The notes under the pieces are model-generated. The model saw nothing but the letters and a program-made list of their open reading frames with translations, searched no databases and was not told the origin of the DNA. From the NCBI GenBank assembly GCA_022376925.1, contig JAIOJX010000025.1:144171301-144235300 (forward strand): DNA of 64,000 bases, in the 5' to 3' direction. The position numbers were made by a program, and so were the translations under genes. This DNA is from Tragulus kanchil. Lineage: Eukaryota; Chordata; Mammalia; Artiodactyla; Tragulidae. How positions within the stretch are numbered: position 1 is the first letter of the stretch; the number at the start of each line of letters is the position of its first letter. Positions 1 through 11,248 of this stretch are shown piece after piece.

Positions 1-1250
1 GGGGGTGGACTCGTACATAGCTTAAGTGTGTTTATGTGCCTTTATTTAGGTCTTTATTAGCACTGTATTCTACATGGATTTGGAATCCACGCTTTCATTT
101 TTTTTTTCATTTGTCTGTTTATTTAAATGCAAAGTTTCCTTCTTATGGAAACTTAGTCTAAAATTCGGAGAGATTGGGATGCCAAGGAAAAGAAATCATA
201 GGTATAGTTTTATCTCCTTTTGCTTTTATTATGGCATTTGGAGAGAAGAGTGGAAAGCACATTTAATGGTCTCTTTGCAGTTATGTATCCTACATACAGT
301 GCGAGCAGTGAAAGAGAGTGATGCAAAGTTGTCCTTTTATGGATTTCTCATTGGCTTTCCTGCTTCAGTGACTTGGAAAGAGACATAAAACAATTCTCTT
401 AGCTTCTCCTGGAGCTTAGTGGTTTTGAATGTAGGTGTAGAACCAGACGGATGAGTGGTGGTGTCAGTCAAATGCCTCTACTTGTGGTTAAGATTCATAT
501 GTCAACATTGTGGGTGTTTTGCCCACACACTATGGGGTAACAACCTGTATTTGATTTTTATTTTCTTTCTGCTGTGCTGAGGGTGTGTGTCCAAGTGTCT
601 GTGACTTGGTGATTGTTTGGGCAGAAGAGTAGGCTGCTTTGAGGTACCTTGTCATTCTTATACTGCCTAGTTTCTGTCTGCCTCCCTATGCCTTTTGAAG
701 CACAATAGAAATGACAATCTGGAAGCAAGCAGTCAGCTTCCAATGGCAAAATGCTAACAGACCCTAGACTTTAAATGTATCAGAGAAGAACCTCCAAATA
801 TACAATCAAAAATATGAGGTCATGGAGTAGTAGGTAAGTGTATTTGCATTTGTTACCTTCTCATTTAAAATTCTTGCTGCATTGTTTAAGTGGCCAGTAC
901 TTTTTCTACCCATAGAATTTTTTCTTGATAAATTATATGTTATTTTTTGGAATACTATTTAAAAATTATAATTTAATATTTTTATTTCCCAAAAGAATCT
1001 TTATGTATACTGAGTAGCGTCTCAAAGACAGAGCTGATGAAATGTCTTATCTAGTAAACTACTTCTATCATTACTCTTTCTTCCAGCTTTGATAAAACAT
1101 TAAATATGTCAGGTCTTATTTTTGGGGGTGGACTCGTACATAGCTTAAGTGTGTTTATGTGCCTTTATTTAGGTCTTTATTAGCACTGTATTCTACATGG
1201 ATTTGGAATCCACGCTTTCATTTTTTTTTTCATTTGTCTGTTTATTTAAA
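1..1250. repeat. Tandem duplication junction 1 (period 1123)
   Basis: Bases 1-127 recur without a visible mismatch at 1124-1250, including the same ten-T run. The match stops at 128, so 1-127 is the tail of a first copy that starts before the window, and 128-1250 would be the complete second copy. Direct orientation. Probably an unmerged assembly overlap, because the same arrangement recurs through the window. Confidence 0.85.
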
Positions 1251-1490
1251 CTGATTAGAATTTGTTATAGTAGTGGCCCAAACTGGAAATATATGGACGT
1301 TCCTCTGGTATCATACATACATGAGTCATTTGATGACCTCATGAACCTTTTTTGAAATATGTCATTTTATGTAATTTCTGGGTCAGTGTCTGGCTTTCCC
1401 ATTTCTCTCCTTCCTATCTGTACATTGATAGGGACATAATCATTTCTGCCTTATCTTCTTTAACCTCAGCATTGTCCCCAGGCAGCATAA
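128..1490. other. AT-rich sequence, nothing recognised
   Basis: I see no interspersed repeat, splice-flanked open frame or RNA gene here. Short open frames occur on both strands, but their translations have no recognisable family or composition. It ends where BovB sequence begins. Confidence 0.4.
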
Positions 1491-1496
1491 TATCAT

Positions 1497-1940
1497 TTTC
1501 CAATAGTCATGTGTGGATGTGAGCGTTGGACCATAAAGAAGGCTGAGCACTGAAGAAGTGATGCCTTCGAACTGTGGTGTTGGAGAAGACTCTTAGGAGT
1601 CCCTTGGATTGCAAGGTGATCAAACCAGTCAATCCTAAAGGAGATCAACCGTGAATATTCACTAGAAGGACTGATGCTGAAAATGAAGCTCCAATACTTC
1701 GGCTGCCTGATGTGAAGAGCCAGCTCTTTGGAAAAGATCTTTATGCTGGGAAAGGTTGAGGGCAAGGGGAGAAGAGGGCCACCGAGGATAAAGTGGTTGG
1801 ATGATACCACTGACTCGATGGATGTGAGTCCGAGCAAACTGTGGGAGATAGTGAAGGACAGGGAAGCCTGGTGCACTGCAGTCCATAGGGTTGCAAAGAG
1901 TTGGACATGACTGAATGACTGAACGACAACAACAACAATA
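1497..1940 (+). mobile_element. BovB (RTE) LINE, 5'-truncated 3' end
   Basis: This is the 3' end of a BovB retrotransposon on the plus strand. It carries the end of the reverse-transcriptase ORF, the 3' tail shared with Bov-tA SINEs (gagttggacatgactgaatg at about 1900), and an imperfect (CAA)n tail. The frame at 1728-1910 still reads as the BovB C-terminus, with motifs such as RIKWLDDTTDSMD and DREAWCTAVHRVAKSWT. The rest of the element is missing, as is usual for LINE insertions. It is not part of a 1.1-kb duplication. Confidence 0.9.
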
Positions 1941-2004
1941 ATTATGTTGTGGGGCACAATAGTCCTGATACCATAGTCAGTGTTTACATGTGCAGGTAAT
2001 TGCA

Positions 2005-2215
2005 AATATCACCTTGTTGTTCACATCATCAGTATATATTATATATTCATATGTTTTAACAGGCCTCTGTTTATCAGGCATCTCTCTTTTTACTTTTGCT
2101 CCTTTGGTGACATCCAGTTTAATTTCACAGCTTCTCATTCTTAAGAGACGCAAGGCCCTTTTTTTTGAGCCGTAGTCAACAATCAAAACTGGTCTTTCAG
2201 CAACAGTCCTAGCTC
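2005..2215 (-). other. Unidentified coding-like open stretch (minus strand)
   Basis: The minus strand reads without a stop for about 70 codons, through words such as ERPVLIVDYGSKK, SCEIKLDVTKGAKVK and KTYEYIIYTDDVNNK. The composition is unusually protein-like for this AT-rich DNA. Copy 2 (3141-3357) differs by an in-frame 3-nt deletion (KREMPD versus KEMPD). A possible donor follows AACAAG (reading GTGATA), but I see no convincing acceptor and do not recognise the family. It could be an exon, a pseudogene fragment or chance. Confidence 0.2.
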
Positions 2216-2684
2216 CTCCGGTTATTTGAATTCAGTGCTATGTATTTATTTCCTTTCCTGGTCCATGGTTAGACTGAAAATCCAGTGACTGTTTCCCTAG
2301 CTTAATTTGTTAATAATATAATTTCCATCACTGCTTTCTACCTTCTTGTTCTCTGAATTTTTTGCTAGTAGCTCTCAAGTTCTCTTTTTTCTCTAACAGC
2401 CTCTCAGAATGCACCCCCCCCACTCTGTTCCCCAACAATTGCCATCTATAATTTATGATGACTCATCATGGGTTACAGGTGAGTAAGTAACTTTGACTAG
2501 CTTAGATCTAGTTCTCTATTGTTCCTTTTCAATTCAAGTATTAGCATTAGCATTAACACTTTGAAACCCAGTTATGGTTATCATGCTCCCCATCCGCCAT
2601 TAGTGCAGCTCTTCCTCTTAGCTTGGTGAGTGAGGGGTGTCTTAGAATCTGTATCTAGCCCAATGGCTGAGCTTGAGGTTTAAG

Positions 2685-2980
2685 TTTTTTTTTTGCGGGG
2701 GCAGGTTGGGGAGGGAGGGGTGGGCGGGCCACTTCTATTGGTCTTTCATTTATCTATTTTGATCCATCTTTGTTCTTTGGCCCGTGTGGGCCTCCCATCG
2801 CGGTGGCCTCTCTTGTTGCAGAGCATCAGCTCTGGGCACATGCGCTCCAGAGTTCCGGCTCGTAATTGGACACATCAGTCCAGCCACTCTGCAGCATGTG
2901 GGATCTTCCCGGCCAGGGATGGAACCGGCGCCTTGCACTGCAAGGCAATGTCTTTACCCACTGGACCACCAGGGAAGGCC
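2685..2980 (-). mobile_element. CHR-like tRNA-derived SINE (copy 1)
   Basis: This SINE is inserted in reverse orientation. The poly-T side lies at 2685-2694, followed by the GC-rich body (gtgggcgggccacttctatt). The tRNA-like head ends at the right with ctggaccaccagggaagg. It belongs to the same family as copies at 10352, 45835, 55872 and 56953. It lies in the duplicated unit, so 3827-4128 is the same locus repeated. Confidence 0.85.
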
Positions 2981-3826
2981 CCCGCTTCTTTAAAAGAAAA
3001 CATTGCAAGTTTGTTTTAGCTGTAACTGGATACTCTTTAGAGTTTGTAGTAGTAAATAAATCATTTCACTTTAAGTGTGGAGACAGGAAAATAAAATTTC
3101 TTCTGAAATGTTGGTTCCCGTCAGAACAGCTTGGGCTTCGGTAATTGCAAATATCACCTTGTTGTTCACATCATCAGTATATATTATATATTCATATGTT
3201 TTAACAGGCCTCTGTTTATCAGGCATCTCTTTTACTTTTGCTCCTTTGGTGACATCCAGTTTAATTTCACAGCTTCTCATTCTTAAGAGACGCAAGGCCC
3301 TTTTTTTTGAGCCGTAGTCAACAATCAAAACTGGTCTTTCAGCAACAGTCCTAGCTCCTCCGGTTATTTGAATTCAGTGCTATGTATTTATTTCCTTTCC
3401 TGGTCCATGGTTAGACTGAAAATCCAGTGACTGTTTCCCTAGCTTAATTTGTTAATAATATAATTTCCATCACTGCTTTCTACCTTCTTGTTCTCTGAAT
3501 TTTTTGCTAGTAGCTCTCAAGTTCTCTTTTTTCTCTAACAGCCTCTCAGAATGCACCCCCCCCACTCTGTTCCCCAACAATTGCCATCTATAATTTATGA
3601 TGACTCATCATGGGTTACAGGTGAGTAAGTAACTTTGACTAGCTTAGATCTAGTTCTCTATTGTTCCTTTTCAATTCAAGTATTAGCATTAGCATTAACA
3701 CTTTGAAACCCAGTTATGGTTATCATGCTCCCCATCCGCCATTAGTGCAGCTCTTCCTCTTAGCTTGGTGAGTGAGGGGTGTCTTAGAATCTGTATCTAG
3801 CCCAATGGCTGAGCTTGAGGTTTAAG

Positions 3827-4128
3827 TTTTTTTTTTGCGGGGGCAGGTTGGGGAGGGAGGGGGGTGGGCGGGCCACTTCTATTGGTCTTTCATTTATCTA
3901 TTTTGATCCATCTTTGTTCTTTGGCCCGTGTGGGCCTCCCATCGCGGTGGCCTCTCTTGTTGCAGAGCATCAGCTCTGGGCACATGCGCTCCAGAGTTCC
4001 GGCTCGTAATTGGACACATCAGTCCAGCCACTCTGCAGCATGTGGGATCTTCCCGGGCCAGGGATGGAACCGGCGCCCCTTGCACTGCAAGGCGGTGTCC
4101 TTACCCACTGGACCACCAGGGAAGGCCC
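3827..4128 (-). mobile_element. CHR-like SINE (duplicate copy of 2685-2980)
   Basis: This is the same SINE and flanks as 2685-2980, repeated by the 1.1-kb duplication. Several positions are closer to the family consensus here (gcgccccttgcactgcaagg, ggcggtgtcc). The first copy is therefore probably the less accurate sequence. Confidence 0.85.
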
Positions 4129-4634
4129 CCGCTTCTTTAAAAGAAAACATTGCAAGTTTGTTTTAGCTGTAACTGGATACTCTTTAGAGTTTGTAGTAGT
4201 AAATAAATCATTTCACTTTAAGTGTGGGAGACAGGAAAATAAAATTTCTTCTGAAATGTTGGTTTCCACATGGTCAGAAACAGCTTGTCTTGTGTGCATG
4301 TGTGATTATTTTGGCTTCGGGGTCATTAACAGAGCTGAGATCTTGATGAGGAGTGAATAGCAGAAGTCCATTCATTTTGTGGGACTCATTTTAGATTCTT
4401 GACTTGATGTGAAATGCAGTTGCTACTACTGAGGTGAAAACCTCTGAATGATAAAGTAGGAAATATTTGATCTTTGTTTATTGGTCTCACTTTATGAGAA
4501 GATGGAGGAGGTGAAAATCCAGAGAGATTTTCTACTTTACATGCAAATTGCCTAGCAAACAACTGAAGGACAACTCAGGTGGGAATGTGGCATTTCACGT
4601 CACTCTGGAGATATGTGTGTGTTAGTTTAAAACT

Positions 4635-4665
4635 AAACTAATGGAATAACTTATTCCATTAGTTT
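4635..4665. repeat. Perfect 14-bp inverted repeat, 3-bp loop
   Basis: Arms aaactaatggaata (4635-4648) and its exact reverse complement (4652-4665) are separated by act. Two further related direct words (aaactaatggaaaatag, aataaactactgg) follow within 70 bp. The second copy from junction 3 is at 5732-5762. AT-rich; no transposon family recognised. Confidence 0.8.
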
Positions 4666-5124
4666 GAAAATAAACTAATGGAAAATAGCTTAGTTGAAAA
4701 ATAAATAGTTTAAATAGTTTAAAAATAAACTACTGGAAGATGGATATTCAACAGAATCCAACCCTTGTCTTTCATCCACAGAAGAGTTTAAAGATATATG
4801 AAGGTAGAGCCTCGTTACCTTGGTAAATTGAGATTATTTAAACTCCAAGAAGAAGAAACAGAAAATATGCCATTCTGAGGAACCAAGTTTGACTCCTTTT
4901 AGATAATTAGACCTAGAGTAATCTGCTTTGAGAGCAAGTTATATATCAAAATGTTCCTAAAATATTTTTATTTAAGATTTTGTTTTCTGGAGTTTAATAT
5001 AAATGTCAGTGCTAGCACATAATACCTGCTTCATAAAAGCACGTTGGTGAATGAAGACATAAAACTTTAGAGCAAAAGTCGGGGGTTGGTTTTAATGAAA
5101 GCAAACATTTTAAATTTTAAGTCG

Positions 5125-5227
5125 CAGCCACTCTGCAGCATGTGGGATCTTCCCGGCCAGGGATGGAACCGGCGCCTTGCACTGCAAGGCGGTGTCCTTA
5201 CCCACTGGACCACCAGGGAAGGCCCCC
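5125..5227 (-). mobile_element. CHR-like SINE, tRNA-head fragment (third copy)
   Basis: This is the right-hand third of the SINE at 3827-4128, repeated because copy 2 of junction 3 starts inside it. The sharp left edge has no target-site duplication and follows the odd filler, so this is not a separate insertion. Confidence 0.85.
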
Positions 5228-6166
5228 GCTTCTTTAAAAGAAAACATTGCAAGTTTGTTTTAGCTGTAACTGGATACTCTTTAGAGTTTGTAGTAGTAAA
5301 TAAATCATTTCACTTTAAGTGTGGGAGACAGGAAAATAAAATTTCTTCTGAAATGTTGGTTTCCACATGGTCAGAAACAGCTTGTCTTGTGTGCATGTGT
5401 GATTATTTTGGCTTCGGGGTCATTAACAGAGCTGAGATCTTGATGAGGAGTGAATAGCAGAAGTCCATTCATTTTGTGGGACTCATTTTAGATTCTTGAC
5501 TTGATGTGAAATGCAGTTGCTACTACTGAGGTGAAAACCTCTGAATGATAAAGTAGGAAATATTTGATCTTTGTTTATTGGTCTCACTTTATGAGAAGAT
5601 GGAGGAGGTGAAAATCCAGAGAGATTTTCTACTTTACATGCAAATTGCCTAGCAAACAACTGAAGGACAACTCAGGTGGGAATGTGGCATTTCACGTCAC
5701 TCTGGAGATATGTGTGTGTTAGTTTAAAACTAAACTAATGGAATAACTTATTCCATTAGTTTGAAAATAAACTAATGGAAAATAGCTTAGTTGAAAAATA
5801 AATAGTTTAAATAGTTTAAAAATAAACTACTGGAAGATGGATATTCAACAGAATCCAACCCTTGTCTTTCATCCACAGAAGAGTTTAAAGATATATGAAG
5901 GTAGAGCCTCGTTACCTTGGTAAATTGAGATTATTTAAACTCCAAGAAGAAGAAACAGAAAATATGCCATTCTGAGGAACCAAGTTTGACTCCTTTTAGA
6001 TAATTAGACCTAGAGTAATCTGCTTTGAGAGCAAGTTATATATCAAAATGTTCCTAAAATATTTTTATTTAAGATTTTGTTTTCTGGAGTTTAATATAAA
6101 TGTCAGTGCTAGCACATAATACCTGCTTCATAAAAGCACGTTGGTGAATGAAGACATAAAACTTTA

Positions 6167-6688
6167 TTTTGTCCTAGCAAAGATGTCTGTGTAAGATGGT
6201 GGTAGGGAATTTTGACCTTTTCTTATGGCAACATATTTCCTGCAAAATGTTTCTTATCTTTCAGAATTCTGTTAAAATCCTCATGGAAAAGTATGATCTA
6301 TTCTTTAATTCAACCCTTGACTGTGCTGAGCCTTGGAATTTTCTAACTAATGAAATACAATGTTTTGCTTCTCAGGTTCAAATGTAACACTTATGTTTTC
6401 ATTTTCCATTCGTGGCTCTATCTTTGTTCTTTTGTCAAAAATCAAAGGTTAGTAAGCCCAAATTGTTAAACACAATCAGTAGGAGCAGTGCTATGCTGAT
6501 ATTCTAAAGCCTTGAACATCTGAAATGGTCTTCTGTGACATCTGGCCTGCTCAGCAAGCTACTCTAAAATTTTATGTTAAAGAACTGGCAATTTTCTTAA
6601 ATGTTTTATTTTGGATCAATTTCAATTAAGAAAGAAGTTGTAGAAATAGTCCAAAGTGTGCCATATAATCAGTGGCCCCTTATGTTAC
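6167..6688. other. Unique AT-rich sequence, nothing recognised
   Basis: This is single-copy sequence between junction 3 and the MaLR LTR. I see no repeat family and no coding signal. Confidence 0.4.
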
Positions 6689-7021
6689 TGCTGTGGTTTG
6701 AATGTGTCCTAAAATTCATGTGTTGAAATCCCAATGTCCTGTGTGAGACCTTTAAGAGGTCTTAGGTTATGAAGGTGGAACCACTGTGAATGGGATTAAT
6801 GGTCATATGAAAGAAGCCCCTCAGAGCTCCCTAGCCACCTCCTGCTGTGTAAAGACACAGTGAAAGGACTGCCATATATGAACCGGGAAACCCTACCAAG
6901 CACTGAACAAATGCACCATGTTCTTAGATGTTGTGTCCAGAACTGAGTGGTACATTTCTACTTTTAATAGCCATTGAAGTCTCTGATATTTTGCTATAGC
7001 AGCCTGAACAGACTTGAGACA
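6689..7021 (+). mobile_element. ERVL-MaLR solo LTR
   Basis: The element starts tgctgtggtttgaatgtg and ends tttgctatagcagcctgaac...gacttgagaca, both typical of MaLR LTRs (MLT1/MST group). The interior has the expected landmarks (gtgaatgggattaatgg, agagctccctagccacctcc). About 333 bp, well diverged, no internal region beside it. It is an ancient non-coding remnant. The exact subfamily is not determined. Confidence 0.65.
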
Positions 7022-7599
7022 GTAACTGTAGTTCAGGTATCAAGATCTGGAAATTAACATTGGTAAAAATAGCATTAACTCAATTCAGAGCAGATGTAAA
7101 ATGGCCTATGCCCAGTGAGTTGTATACCTAGTACATTTTTTAAGGAAAATCTTTCAAATAGGTAACAATAAGGCAATGAAAAGAATTACTCTGGTAGTCC
7201 TATCTAGACATTATTTGCTTTAGAACATAGTTTTGAGAAAAACTTGAATTTGTGGGTGAGATTTTGTGCATTTGAAATGTATGTACATATTAGATGTCTT
7301 GATCCTCAGATTCACACTGGGTATATGACATTTTTTAACTTTATTATTTTTCTTTCAGCTGTACATGTGTTAATTTTAATTTGTAAAAAAGGTGAAAAAG
7401 AAGCCAAGTTAGAATAAAATGACTTTATGAATCAAAATTTTATAATGTGTTTTAAAAAACCGTTTTTCAGCATCAGATACTTATGTCAGAGCTAAATAAT
7501 GTGTGGAAGTCAGAATGTCCAGTGTATACATTGTGACTTTAGTAATGGTTCTTTATATGACAGTGGCACGTTCCTGAGTCTCTTGCGAATTGGGGGTCT

Positions 7600-7705
7600 C
7601 ATGTAGTTATTACATCGGTAGCTTTAAGATTCATGAGACAATGTATCTGAAGTACAGAGCACAGTTTGGTCCACAGTAAAAGCAATAAATGTTTATTGTT
7701 ATAAT
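7600..7705 (+). mobile_element. MIR fragment (probable)
   Basis: The order of features (fall in agacaatgtatctgaagtac, then agagcacagtttgg, then agcaataaatgtttattgtt) follows the 3' half of MIR (aagcgcttagcacagtgcc...caataaatgttagctattatt). Strongly diverged. Confidence 0.45.
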
Positions 7706-8082
7706 TCTTTAAAGAAGGCATCATTTTAGGATTTTAAATGACTGTATACTGTATGAGATTTTGAGAGAGGATCAAGGACAAATTAGCAGAAGTATTGTCA
7801 GGTAATTAGAAGTTACATTGCTAAATTTTGGCACATTTTTGTTATTTTCATTTTACCTAAAGAAGAGATTTGTTAACTTGCTTTTCAGTGAATTCAGAAA
7901 TTATTGTAACATGTAAGTTCTTTATGCAAGAATGGGGAGATAATTAGTAAACCTTAGCAATAAAGAGAAGTAGAGAGGTAGGGATAAATTAGGAGTGGTA
8001 TGAAAACAAGAAAGGAAGAAAACTGTTAAATAGTGGTGACTAATACATTTTCCTGTTAGTATTGTAGTAGTTAAAATATTGC

Positions 8083-8210
8083 CATGTACTGCAGTGGGTT
8101 GCCAGTTCCTACTCCAGGGGATCTTCCCAACCCAGGGGTTGAACCCAAGTTTCCTGCATCTTCTGCATTGGCAGGTGGATTCTTTACCACTATGCTGCCT
8201 GGGAACCCCC
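8083..8210 (-). mobile_element. Bov-tA SINE, 3'-truncated (copy 1)
   Basis: On the minus strand it reads ggttcccaggcagcatagtgg...aagaatccacctgccaatgc...gttcaacccctgggttggg...caacccactgcagtac. This is the tRNA head and first part of the Bov-A unit. The usual gagtcagacatgactgag end is missing. Confidence 0.85.
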
Positions 8211-9189
8211 AAACTCTGTCCATGGAGTCATTTTAATTTCACTAGGCTCCTAGAATAAGAATATTGTGAATTTGACCAAGTAAAATCCAAATGAAATAAG
8301 CATGTGAATATCCCTAAACAGATCCAACTGAATACAGTTTTGTTTATTTTTCCATGCAAGAATAATTCCAGAGGTGAGTAGTCTAATACTAGTGTGGGAG
8401 GTTTGTGATGGCAACCTGCCACACTTATTGTCAAACTTTAAGCTCCTATTGCTTAAGCCTGATCATGTTGTTCTTATACCCTATGAATTCTCATGGTCAA
8501 AACAAGGATGCTGCCCTTTCAACCCTTCTTGTTTCAGGCGTTAAGGTCAATGATGGGAAGGAGGAGGAAGTGTTGTGTGGAGGTATTAGAACATGGGGAG
8601 AGGAAAACTTTTCTAGAAAATTCTCAGCTTCTATGTCTTTCCTTAATGATGAGTCATAAAGTCATTATTAGCCACAGGGGTTTCTGAAGAATCAAGTCAT
8701 TTTTAAATAAGTACATTCTTACCCTGAACAATATGTTTCTGCTACTTCAGTAAAAGGGGATGAATAATAAGTAGCTTGCACTGTGTGCAGAAGCCCTTAG
8801 GACAGTTCTTAGCACTTAGTGAGTCCTCAGTGTCTGCTAGGCATTCTTCTTTGTTATTGTTGTCACTCTGTTGCACGTGAATTCTTTCAGGTGGTCAGCA
8901 TTTGCCCCAGTTTCGCTAAATGAAAGTATACTTAATATAATGCTAAAATGTGGATATTCCAAATGTTGCAGTCTTTCCTTTTCATTTCTGAATTTGTTAA
9001 TCAGAAAATTATTGTAACATGTAAGTTCTTTATGCAAGAATGGGGAGATAATTAGTAAACCTTAGCAATAAAGAGAAGTAGAAGGTAGGGATAAATTAGG
9101 AGTGGTATGAAAACAAGAAAGGAAGAAAACTGTTAAATAGTGGTGACTAATACATTTTCCTGTTAGTATTGTAGTAGTTAAAATATTGC

Positions 9190-9317
9190 CATGTACTGCA
9201 GTGGGTTGCCAGTTCCTACTCCAGGGGATCTTCCCAACCCAGGGGTTGAACCCAAGTTTCCTGCATCTTCTGCATTGGCAGGTGGATTCTTTACCACTAT
9301 GCTGCCTGGGAACCCCC
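9190..9317 (-). mobile_element. Bov-tA SINE (duplicate copy)
   Basis: This is the same truncated Bov-tA as 8083-8210, with identical flanks, repeated by junction 4 and not independently inserted. Confidence 0.85.
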
Positions 9318-10351
9318 AAACTCTGTCCATGGAGTCATTTTAATTTCACTAGGCTCCTAGAATAAGAATATTGTGAATTTGACCAAGTAAAATCCAAATG
9401 AAATAAGCATGTGAATATCCCTAAACAGATCCAACTGAATACAGTTTTGTTTATTTTTCCATGCAAGAATAATTCCAGAGGTGAGTAGTCTAATACTAGT
9501 GTGGGAGGTTTGTGATGGCAACCTGCCACACTTATTGTCAAACTTTAAGCTCCTATTGCTTAAGCCTGATCATGTTGTTCTTATACCCTATGAATTCTCA
9601 TGGTCAAAACAAGGATGCTGCCCTTTCAACCCTTCTTGTTTCAGGCGTTAAGGTCAATGATGGGAAGGAGGAGGAAGTGTTGTGTGGAGGTATTAGAACA
9701 TGGGGAGAGGAAAACTTTTCTAGAAAATTCTCAGCTTCTATGTCTTTCCTTAATGATGAGTCATAAAGTCATTATTAGCCACAGGGGTTTCTGAAGAATC
9801 AAGTCATTTTTAAATAAGTACATTCTTACCCTGAACAATATGTTTCTGCTACTTCAGTAAAAGGGGATGAATAATAAGTAGCTTGCACTGTGTGCAGAAG
9901 CCCTTAGGACAGTTCTTAGCACTTAGTGAGTCCTCAGTGTCTGCTAGGCATTCTTCTTTGTTATTGTTGTCACTCTGTTGCACGTGAATTCTTTCAGGTG
10001 GTCAGCATTTGCCCCAGTTTCGCTAAATGAAAGTATACTTAATATAATGCTAAAATGTGGATATTCCAAATGTTGCAGTCTTTCCTTTTCATTTCTGAAT
10101 TTGTCATGTGCAGTTAATTGCATAAGTTGTCAAACGGTAATGAAGGTCTTTTTCCCAATTTTTAAAAACCCTTTAACCCCTGTTGTGGTTTTTTTTATTT
10201 GTATGTTACATTTATAAAAAAAAGTGTTAATGTTTATCTCAACCACCTGTCACACAGGTTTTATAGTAGTAGAGCTTTAGTTACCCATTCAGCAAAATAT
10301 TTATTGTACACTCATTAGAAGTTTGTATCTTCATATGCCTCATAATATCTT

Positions 10352-10685
10352 TTATTTATTTATTTATTTATTTATTTATTTTTTGGGCGGGGGTCGGGTT
10401 GGGGAGGGAGGGGAGCGGGCGGGCCACTTCTATTGGTCTTTCATCTCTCCATTTTTCATCCGTCTTTGTTCTTCGGCTCCTGTGGGTCTCCCATCACGGC
10501 GGCATCTGCCGTAGCAGAGCGCGGGCTGTGGGCGCATGCGCTCCAGAGCTCCGGCGGCTCGGTGATTGGACACATCCGTCCAGCCGCTCCGTGGCTCATG
10601 GGATACTCCCAGGCCAGGGATTGAATCGGCGCCCCTTGCACTGCAAGGCGGTGTCCTTACCCACTGGACCACCAGGGGAAACCCT
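10352..10685 (-). mobile_element. CHR-like SINE with target-site duplication
   Basis: This is a full-length element in reverse orientation: a (TTTA)n tail at 10352-10382, a GC-rich body with many CpGs (gcgcatgcgctccagagctc), and the tRNA-like head ending ccactggaccaccaggggaa. The 15-bp flank gcctcataatatctt occurs at 10337-10351 and 10686-10700, a clear target-site duplication that shows a retrotransposed insertion. One of the best preserved copies in the window. Confidence 0.9.
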
Positions 10686-11248
10686 GCCTCATAATATCTT
10701 GAGGCTTATCCAACTTTCAGATTGGTCACAAAGATTTTAGTCTTAGATGAGAACCAATAGTCTCCTGGAGAGACGTGCTGATAAGACCTAGGGAGGTTGG
10801 CTTGGGCTCAGCCAGGCAGACTTCTCCCCTAGACAGCTCTCCAACACAAGCAGATGTTGATTGTGCTAGACGGGGAAACTGAGGCAGCAGCCCAGTTGGA
10901 TAAAATGGTCCAACAGTGTTAAGGATTATTAGATCTCTAGAGGATGGTCTTAGTGTGTGTGCAGGGTTGCACTCAGGCAGGCCAGATAAGCAGTTTGCTG
11001 CAATAAAGGTAAATTCACATGACCCCGTGGGTGGACTGAAGCTGTTGTGCTTGGAGTCTTCTCTCGAGGCTGGGTGGGGCAGTAACTGAAATTGGAAGAC
11101 GTCCCATGGTTCCAGGTGAGAGGTTTTGAAGAATGAAGAGGCCACTAGTTTGGCTAGTGATTCACACAGGGAAATCATTTATGGAGGGTGTTGGGAGGGG
11201 ACAAAACACAAAAACAAACCCTCTCCCAGAGTTTGGCTTTGAAATTGA

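Larger units (their letters stand above)
1996..4267. repeat. Tandem duplication junction 2 (period about 1145)
   Basis: Copy 1 is 1996-3118 and copy 2 is 3141-4267. The copies are almost identical apart from small indels (a 3-nt difference near 2090/3227, and G-run and C-run length changes inside the SINE). The 22-bp filler 3119-3140 looks like a garbled version of 4268-4320, with shared words cagaaacagcttg and ggcttcgg. This suggests a low-quality contig end. Confidence 0.9.
4025..6166. repeat. Tandem duplication junction 3 (period about 1098)
   Basis: Copy 1 is 4025-5069 and copy 2 is 5125-6166. The 55-bp filler at 5070-5124 matches neither flank. Copy 2 begins in the middle of the CHR-like SINE, so the breakpoint ignores repeat boundaries. 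Together with junction 2, about 240 bp of SINE and flank occur three times (about 2870-3110, 4025-4265, 5125-5362). Confidence 0.9.
7898..10104. repeat. Tandem duplication junction 4 (period 1107-1108)
   Basis: Copy 1 is 7898-8997 and copy 2 is 9006-10104, with an 8-bp filler (taatcaga). The only indel I saw is gtagagaggtaggg versus gtagaaggtaggg near 7970/9080. The copy contains a Bov-tA SINE and several short non-coding open frames, all present twice. Confidence 0.92.

Noticed and set aside
10726..11178. 150-codon minus-strand open frame, repeated at 11859-12311
   Set aside because: The apparent conservation of two copies comes from the tandem duplication. Composition follows local base content and no family is recognised.
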